Shown: positions 7,081 through 9,964 of the stretch, piece by piece
Position numbering within the stretch: the stretch's first letter is position 1
How the letters are laid out: each line of letters begins with the position of its first letter
Notes under the pieces: generated by a model
What the model was told of the DNA's origin: nothing
What the model saw: the letters and a program-made list of their open reading frames with translations, nothing else
The model's database searches: none
Position numbers and translations under genes: made by a program
Source: an uncultured Eubacteriales bacterium
GTDB lineage: Bacteria > Bacillota > Clostridia > Christensenellales > Aristaeellaceae
Assembly: GCA_900553315.1 (NCBI GenBank)
Contig: USCW01000048.1
Location: 1 to 9,964, forward strand
Direction of reading: 5' to 3'
DNA: 9,964 bases

Positions 7081-7099
7081 CCCAGAAAAGCTTTCCGGG
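7081..7099 (+). other. Weak hairpin after feoB
   Basis: Ten bases after the feoB stop, CCCaGAAA and TTTCcGGG can pair (seven pairs and one A-C mismatch) around a 3-base loop. There is no T-run after it, so termination is not well supported. It is the only stem seen close behind the gene. Confidence 0.25.
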
Positions 7100-7213
7100 G
7101 CGCAGACTGCAATCGTATCGACCGACTTTAACCGAAAATAATCTTTGTCCATGTTTTGGTCAACGTTGCAGAGGAAAAATTTTGCGGAAGTGCCTTTGTC
7201 AGTAAATTTTGTA

Positions 7214-7242
7214 TTGCAATTTGCAAGGAAAGTGAATATACT
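7214..7242 (+). promoter_or_regulatory. Promoter of the candidate small RNA
   Basis: TTGCAA (7214-7219) and TATACT (7237-7242), with exactly 17 bases between, form one of the best promoters in the window. The expected start, 6-8 bases after the -10 box, is A7249 or G7250, which is where the closing stem of the RNA below begins. No protein gene starts downstream within 500 bases. Confidence 0.7.
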
Positions 7243-7248
7243 TGTAAT

Positions 7249-7319
7249 AGAGGGATTTGTCAATTCGTTGGCAGGGTTTGCCTGCAACTTTGAAGGAGGA
7301 TTGACAGTCCCTCCTTTTT
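7249..7319 (+). ncRNA. Candidate small RNA of about 70 nt with paired ends
   Basis: The predicted RNA has its ends paired. GAGGGA (7250-7255) pairs with TCCCTC (7308-7313), and TGTCAAT (7258-7264) pairs with ATTGACA (7300-7306). Between the two blocks lie a possible T-G wobble and one bulged T. Inside is a hairpin, GTT-G-GCAGG / CCTGC-AAC (7267-7288), with loop GTTTG and one bulged G. An unpaired stretch TTTGAAGGAGG (7289-7299) follows. The outer stem runs into C plus five T (7315-7319), like an intrinsic terminator. A second fold pairs AAGGAGG (7293-7299) with CCTCCTT (7310-7316) and excludes the outer helix of the closing stem. No start codon lies at a usable distance from AAGGAGG. I cannot match it to a known family. 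The next plus-strand gene has its own promoter, so a separate trans-acting RNA is likelier than a leader. Confidence 0.6.
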
Positions 7320-7522
7320 GGTTTTACTGCATCAAGCTTTCGCACCAGAACAGCATTGTGCAGCGCGCAGCTGTTGTCCATCTGGCCAGTCTGGCGCATG
7401 ATACATCTCTTGTAATGCGATTCTTTATTTCATTTTTCACGGCCGTCAACCTTGCTGATAGAGAAAAATGCAGGCTCATAAAAGCGGCATCGCCACTTTC
7501 ATGATACGCTAAGTGCATAACC
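7320..7522. other. Gap without recognisable gene
   Basis: This is AT-richer than the flanking genes. Open frames on both strands (plus 7145-7504, minus 7199-7399 and 7324-7557) lack a convincing SD and resemble no family I know. Together with the receiver fossil to its right it looks like decayed intergenic DNA. The only structure I see is the hairpin at 7480-7498. Confidence 0.5.
7480..7498 (-). terminator. Weak terminator-like hairpin behind the receiver fossil
   Basis: On the minus strand, AAGTGGC-GAT-GCCGCTT forms a 7-bp stem (one G-T pair) followed by TT, for four T in all. It lies about 25 bases after the stop of the fossil receiver frame, where the terminator of the lost gene would be expected. 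The short T-run makes this tentative. Confidence 0.3.
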
Positions 7523-7666
7523 TTATGTGTTTCCTGCACGTTTGACCACAAAGGCATGAATGGCCGCGCACATCTCCTCCGGCTGAAGGGGCTTCGAAAG
7601 GTGCGTGTTCATGCCCATCGCCAGCGACTTTTGCCGATCCTCCTCAAATACACCTCGCCCACCGGC
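7523..7666 (-). pseudogene. Remnant of a response-regulator receiver domain
   Basis: On the minus strand, the frame ending at 7523 reads FEEDRQKSLAMGMNTHLSKP (residue F encoded at 7646-7648), followed by LQPEEMCAAIHAFV. This is the end of a receiver domain as found at the C terminus of hybrid histidine kinases: alpha-4, then beta-5 with the conserved Lys of the SKP motif, then alpha-5. The preceding residues, LCSAGGRGV, may be a damaged version of the usual ALSANA segment. The phospho-acceptor Asp, the acidic pocket and everything upstream are missing. Upstream sequence runs straight into the promoter of the plus-strand hydrolase. An ATG exists at 7744 in this frame, but its first 25 codons do not resemble a receiver. 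I therefore read it as the 3' fossil of a deleted kinase or regulator gene, not a functional small protein. Confidence 0.7.
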
Positions 7667-7743
7667 AGAACATAAGTGCACTTGGATAGGATGCCGCGAC
7701 CGTGCGTCTCCCTCACATCCCTCTTTCGTTCCCCCTGCTTTCA

Positions 7744-7752
7744 TGGTATACT
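7744..7752 (+). promoter_or_regulatory. Extended -10 promoter of the hydrolase gene
   Basis: TGGTATACT is an extended -10 element (TG-n-TATACT). The -35 region 17 bases upstream (TTTCGT, 7724-7729) is poor, as is often tolerated with an extended -10. Transcription would start near 7759, two bases before the SD AGGAGGTGG (7761-7769). This excludes any start codon upstream of that SD. Confidence 0.6.
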
Positions 7753-7773
7753 AAGGCATCAGGAGGTGGTCTT

Positions 7774-8691
7774 TTGAGTCAGATGGAGAAGGGGACGTTT
7801 GCGTCCTCGACGGGACAGGAGCTGGATAAGCGGGTTTGGATGCCGGAGGGTGCACCGAAAGCAATCGTCCAGATGGTGCATGGCATGGCGGAGCATATCG
7901 ACCGCTACGACGCGCCTGCGCGGGCGCTGTGCGATGCGGGGTATCTGGTCGTGGGACATACACATCTGGGGCATGGACCCAAGGCGACAATTCAGGGATA
8001 TTTTGCCGATGAGGATGGCTGGAATCGTCTGCTGGAGGACATTCATCGTCTGCGCACGGAAACAGAAAAGGCATACCCAGGCGTGCCGTATTTCATTCTG
8101 GGGCATAGCATGGGCTCTTTTTTGACCCGGTGCTATCTGACCGAGCACGGCGAGGGTCTGCGAGGGGCTGTACTGTCCGGTACGGGCTGGTTCGGCACAG
8201 GACAGGTCAAGGCGGGCATCGCGCTGACGAATATCCTCTGCGCCTTGGGACAGGCGCAAAAGCCGGCGCCGCTGGTGGATAAGCTGGCCTTCAGCTCCTC
8301 CAATAAGCCCTTCCGGCCTAACCGCACGAATTTCGATTGGCTCTGCCGGGATAACGCCGAGGTGGATAAGTATATCGCTGATCCCTATTGCGGGTTCCTG
8401 TTCACCGCCAGCGGATACCGCGAATTGTTCCGCGGTCTGGATCGGCTGCGCAATATGGATACGCTCAAGAAGATGCCGAAGGAGCTGCCCGTCTATTTCT
8501 TCGGCGGCGACAGCGACCCGGTGGGCTCACTGGGCTCCGGCATTCCTAAGGTCGCCGATCAGTTCCGCGCAGCGGGGCTCCGCGACGTGACCGTAAAGCT
8601 CTACCCCGGCGGACGGCATGAAATGTTCAACGAAATCAACCGCACGGAGGTCTACCAAGACCTGATCGCATGGCTGGATCAGCATATATAA
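7774..8691 (+). CDS. Alpha/beta hydrolase, monoacylglycerol lipase type
   Basis: Serine hydrolase of the Hydrolase_4 / lysophospholipase (PldB, monoglyceride lipase) group, probably cytoplasmic because no signal peptide is seen. With the TTG start (7774-7776), seven bases after AGGAGG, the protein has 305 residues. The oxyanion segment is MVHGMAEH (about 34-41), the nucleophile elbow GHSMG has Ser112, the acid is Asp248 in GGDSDPVG, and His282 sits in GGRHEMFNE, so the triad is complete. The insert between strands 6 and 7 (roughly 135-225) should form the substrate cap. The frame extends to an ATG at 7702, but that would start before the predicted transcription start; a second choice is ATG 7783. 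It is monocistronic, with its own promoter and a strong terminator. The likely substrates are short or medium-chain glycerides or other esters. The true substrate cannot be read from sequence. Confidence 0.9.
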   Translation: MSQMEKGTFASSTGQELDKRVWMPEGAPKAIVQMVHGMAEHIDRYDAPARALCDAGYLVVGHTHLGHGPKATIQGYFADEDGWNRLLEDIHRLRTETEKAYPGVPYFILGHSMGSFLTRCYLTEHGEGLRGAVLSGTGWFGTGQVKAGIALTNILCALGQAQKPAPLVDKLAFSSSNKPFRPNRTNFDWLCRDNAEVDKYIADPYCGFLFTASGYRELFRGLDRLRNMDTLKKMPKELPVYFFGGDSDPVGSLGSGIPKVADQFRAAGLRDVTVKLYPGGRHEMFNEINRTEVYQDLIAWLDQHI

Positions 8692-8703
8692 TGTCCGTAC
8701 ATT
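8690..8703. promoter_or_regulatory. AraR-like palindromic operator candidate
   Basis: AATGT-CCGT-ACATT is a palindrome with 5-base arms that overlaps the hydrolase stop codon. Its core ATGTCCGTACAT agrees at 9 of 12 positions with TTGTACGTACAA, the B. subtilis AraR operator core as I recall it. It lies about 40 bases upstream of the -10 box of the AraR-like gene, a plausible place for autoregulation. Confidence 0.4.
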
Positions 8704-8706
8704 TTT

Positions 8707-8738
8707 AGCCGAAAGGCTTGCGCTTTTCGGCTTTTTTT
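8707..8738 (+). terminator. Intrinsic terminator of the hydrolase gene
   Basis: AGCCGAAAGGC and GCTTTTCGGCT pair over 11 bases (one G-T) around loop TTGC, and the last stem T opens a run of seven T (8732-8738). It starts 15 bases after the hydrolase stop codon. It is a textbook rho-independent terminator. Confidence 0.93.
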
Positions 8739-8746
8739 GTTATGAT
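8738..8746 (+). promoter_or_regulatory. Extended -10 promoter of the araR-like gene
   Basis: TGTTATGAT is an extended -10 element (TG-n-TATGAT) that begins in the T-run of the preceding terminator. The -35 position 17 bases upstream is TTGCGC (8718-8723), inside the terminator loop and stem. Transcription should start near 8753, giving a leader of about 32 bases with AAGGAG at 8770-8775. Confidence 0.6.
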
Positions 8747-8784
8747 TGATGCAGACAAAGCCATCATAGAAGGAGTTGGCTCCC

Positions 8785-9867
8785 ATGCCTGGACAACCTA
8801 AATATCAAACGGTGGCGGCGACCCTGCGCCGCGAGATCGCCGAAGGCGTATTCGGCGAAGGCCAGTTGCTCATGACCGAGGAGGAGCTGAAGGGTCGCTT
8901 CGGCGTCAGTCGTCAGACGGTGCGTCAGGCGATTGCCATGCTAGAGGACGACGGATTGGTCGTCCGCCGCCGCGGCAGCGGAACCTATGTCAAGCACGGC
9001 CCCCGCCGCCACGGCGAAACGCTCACCGTGGGCGTTGTGACCACGTACATCACGGACTATATTTTTCCATCCATCGTGCGCGGCATTGAGTCGGTGCTGT
9101 CGGCGAACGGATGCATTATGAATCTATCCGCCACGTACAACCGGGTGGATCATGAGCGGGCGATCTTGCAGCGTGCGCTGGATTCCTCGGTGGACGGCTT
9201 GATTATCGAGGGCACAAAAACGGCCCTGCCTAACCCGAATATTCCTTTTTATCAAGCTCTGCGGGAGAAGAATATCCCCGTGGTGTTCATCAACGGCAGA
9301 TATGCGCAGATGAACAGCAGCGTGCAGGTTGTGATGGATGACTATAACGGCGGTATCCTGGCGGCGCGGACGCTGCTGGACAAGGGGTTTCAGCGCATCG
9401 GCGGCGTGTTCAAGCGCGACGATGTGCAGGGGCACGAGCGTTTTCGCGGCGTGAGTGAGATGCTGCTGCAAGCAGGGCAGGACTTCCCGGACGACCGTAT
9501 CTGCTGGTTTGGCACGGAGAGCCGGCACAGTTTGTTTCAGGAGGCGGATGGGTTGCGTCTGCTGGACAGCATTCAGCAGCCAGACGGCCCGGACGCGATC
9601 GTATGCTACAATGATGAGGTGGCGCTGAGCCTTTGCGCGGCTCTGCGCGAACGCGGCTGCAAGGTGCCGCGAGACGTGGCGATCATCAGCTTTGACAACA
9701 GCGCTTTTGCGGGTCTAGCGCACCCAGCCCTAACGACGCTGAACCATCCCAAGGACGATTTCGGCGCGTTAGCCGCCCAAAAGCTCCTTCACATGATTTC
9801 CGGCGCTCCAGAAGAAAGCGCCGTCCTCCCATGGCAGCTCATAGAACGAGAGAGCTTGGGGAGGTAG
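8785..9867 (+). CDS. GntR/LacI-type sugar-responsive repressor, AraR-like
   Basis: DNA-binding regulator combining an N-terminal GntR winged helix with a C-terminal periplasmic-binding-protein-like sugar domain, the AraR architecture. The 360 residues start at ATG 8785, nine bases after AAGGAG; a TTG at 8776 abuts the SD and is unlikely. The winged helix covers about 7-70, with recognition helix VSRQTVRQAIAML (41-53) and wing GLVVRRRGSGTYV (57-69). The sensor domain starts at LTVGVVTTYITDYIFPSI (80-97). It carries VDGLIIEG (136-143), VVMDDYNGG (182-190), KGFQRIGGVFKRDDVQGHERFRG (from 200), PDAIVCYNDEVA (269-280) and VAIISFDNS (298-306), all typical of AraR. Family members leave their operator on binding L-arabinose or a related sugar. 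The ligand here is not known, and no sugar-use genes lie inside the window. Targets may lie downstream, past 9964. Confidence 0.9.
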   Translation: MPGQPKYQTVAATLRREIAEGVFGEGQLLMTEEELKGRFGVSRQTVRQAIAMLEDDGLVVRRRGSGTYVKHGPRRHGETLTVGVVTTYITDYIFPSIVRGIESVLSANGCIMNLSATYNRVDHERAILQRALDSSVDGLIIEGTKTALPNPNIPFYQALREKNIPVVFINGRYAQMNSSVQVVMDDYNGGILAARTLLDKGFQRIGGVFKRDDVQGHERFRGVSEMLLQAGQDFPDDRICWFGTESRHSLFQEADGLRLLDSIQQPDGPDAIVCYNDEVALSLCAALRERGCKVPRDVAIISFDNSAFAGLAHPALTTLNHPKDDFGALAAQKLLHMISGAPEESAVLPWQLIERESLGR

Positions 9868-9877
9868 GGAACTCCGG

Positions 9878-9910
9878 GGGAGAATACGAGGGGAGAATAC
9901 GAGGGGAGAT
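9878..9910 (+). repeat. 13-bp tandem repeat, purine-rich
   Basis: GGGAGAATACGAG occurs twice head to tail (9878-9890 and 9891-9903), followed by a partial third copy, GGGAGA (9904-9909). It lies just after the stop of the AraR-like gene. G-runs of four or more at 9876, 9890, 9903 and 9914 are spaced 7-9 bases apart. Confidence 0.85.
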
Positions 9911-9922
9911 TCTGGGGAGGAG

Positions 9923-9947
9923 GCGGCTTCTCTGAGAGAAGTTCCGC
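9923..9947 (+). terminator. Strong hairpin downstream of the araR-like gene
   Basis: GCGG-CTTCTC-TGA-GAGAAG-tt-CCGC forms ten pairs with a 2-base bulge. The bases GGAACT (9868-9873) can also pair with AGTTCC (9940-9945), giving a competing long-range stem. No T-run follows in the visible sequence. Termination is therefore possible but not shown; it may be another RNA structure. Confidence 0.4.
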
Positions 9948-9964
9948 AACCTCAATCGGCGCAG

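Noticed and set aside
5533..7287. 584-codon open frame on the minus strand
   Set aside because: It is antisense to feoB, which has every FeoB motif. The product is His/Gln/Arg-rich with no domain and no SD.
7199..7399. Minus-strand frame containing MRQTGQMDNSCALHNAVLVRKLDAV
   Set aside because: It looks protein-like at first sight, but I recognise no family, there is no SD, and it runs antisense through the small RNA. It may be a decayed fragment.
7145..7504. 119-codon plus-strand frame covering the small RNA
   Set aside because: There is no SD, no family resemblance and no regular domain pattern. The RNA structure and terminator lie in the middle of it.
7702..7773. 24-codon N-terminal extension of the hydrolase
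   Set aside because: It would start upstream of the extended -10 promoter (7744-7752), and the strong SD at 7761 points to the TTG at 7774.
1..9964. CRISPR arrays, tRNA or rRNA genes, insertion sequences, integrases
   Set aside because: I looked for regularly spaced repeats, cloverleaf-like segments and transposase or recombinase motifs on both strands and saw none.

Overview
The window looks like chromosomal DNA from a Gram-positive gut-type Clostridia bacterium, probably near Oscillospirales/Ruminococcaceae. The reasons are fairly GC-rich genes, strong AGGAGG-type ribosome binding sites, TTG and GTG starts, a FeoA-FeoB fusion, an AraR-type GntR/periplasmic-binding-protein regulator, and a type IV pilus cluster with a DUF4860-like protein. 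This placement is inferred from family resemblance, not from a search.

Layout. Positions 1-4679 hold one minus-strand operon, read right to left. It encodes a membrane-anchored transglutaminase-like protein, a PilC/GspF platform protein, four small single-pass or pilin-like membrane proteins, and a PilT-type ATPase. Most junctions are 4-base stop/start overlaps. The operon has a good sigma-A-type promoter (4738-4766) and ends at a perfect 13-bp hairpin (1-30). It looks like a type IV pilus or pseudopilus assembly cluster, but the extension ATPase PilB, the prepilin peptidase and an obvious major pilin are not in the window.

Positions 4680-4938 are a divergent control region with repeated TTGACG/CGTCAA half-sites and two palindromes next to the pilus promoter. 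A single-chain FeoA-FeoB ferrous iron transporter (4939-7071, plus strand) follows.

Positions 7072-7773 are an AT-richer gap without an intact protein gene. It holds the most interesting item here: a promoter with near-consensus -35 and -10 boxes and a 17-bp spacer, followed at once by a discrete unit of about 70 nt. The predicted 5' and 3' ends of that unit pair with each other, and it has an internal hairpin, an unpaired AAGGAGG and a terminal T-run. It looks like a small RNA that I cannot assign to a family. The same gap holds a minus-strand fossil of a response-regulator receiver domain, the tail of a lost hybrid kinase or regulator.

The right end carries an alpha/beta hydrolase of the monoacylglycerol-lipase type (7774-8691, TTG start) and a strong terminator. 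The extended -10 promoter of an AraR-like sugar regulator (8785-9867) starts in the T-run of that terminator. An AraR-like palindrome overlaps the hydrolase stop codon. The last 97 bases are purine-rich, with a 13-bp tandem repeat and a strong hairpin.
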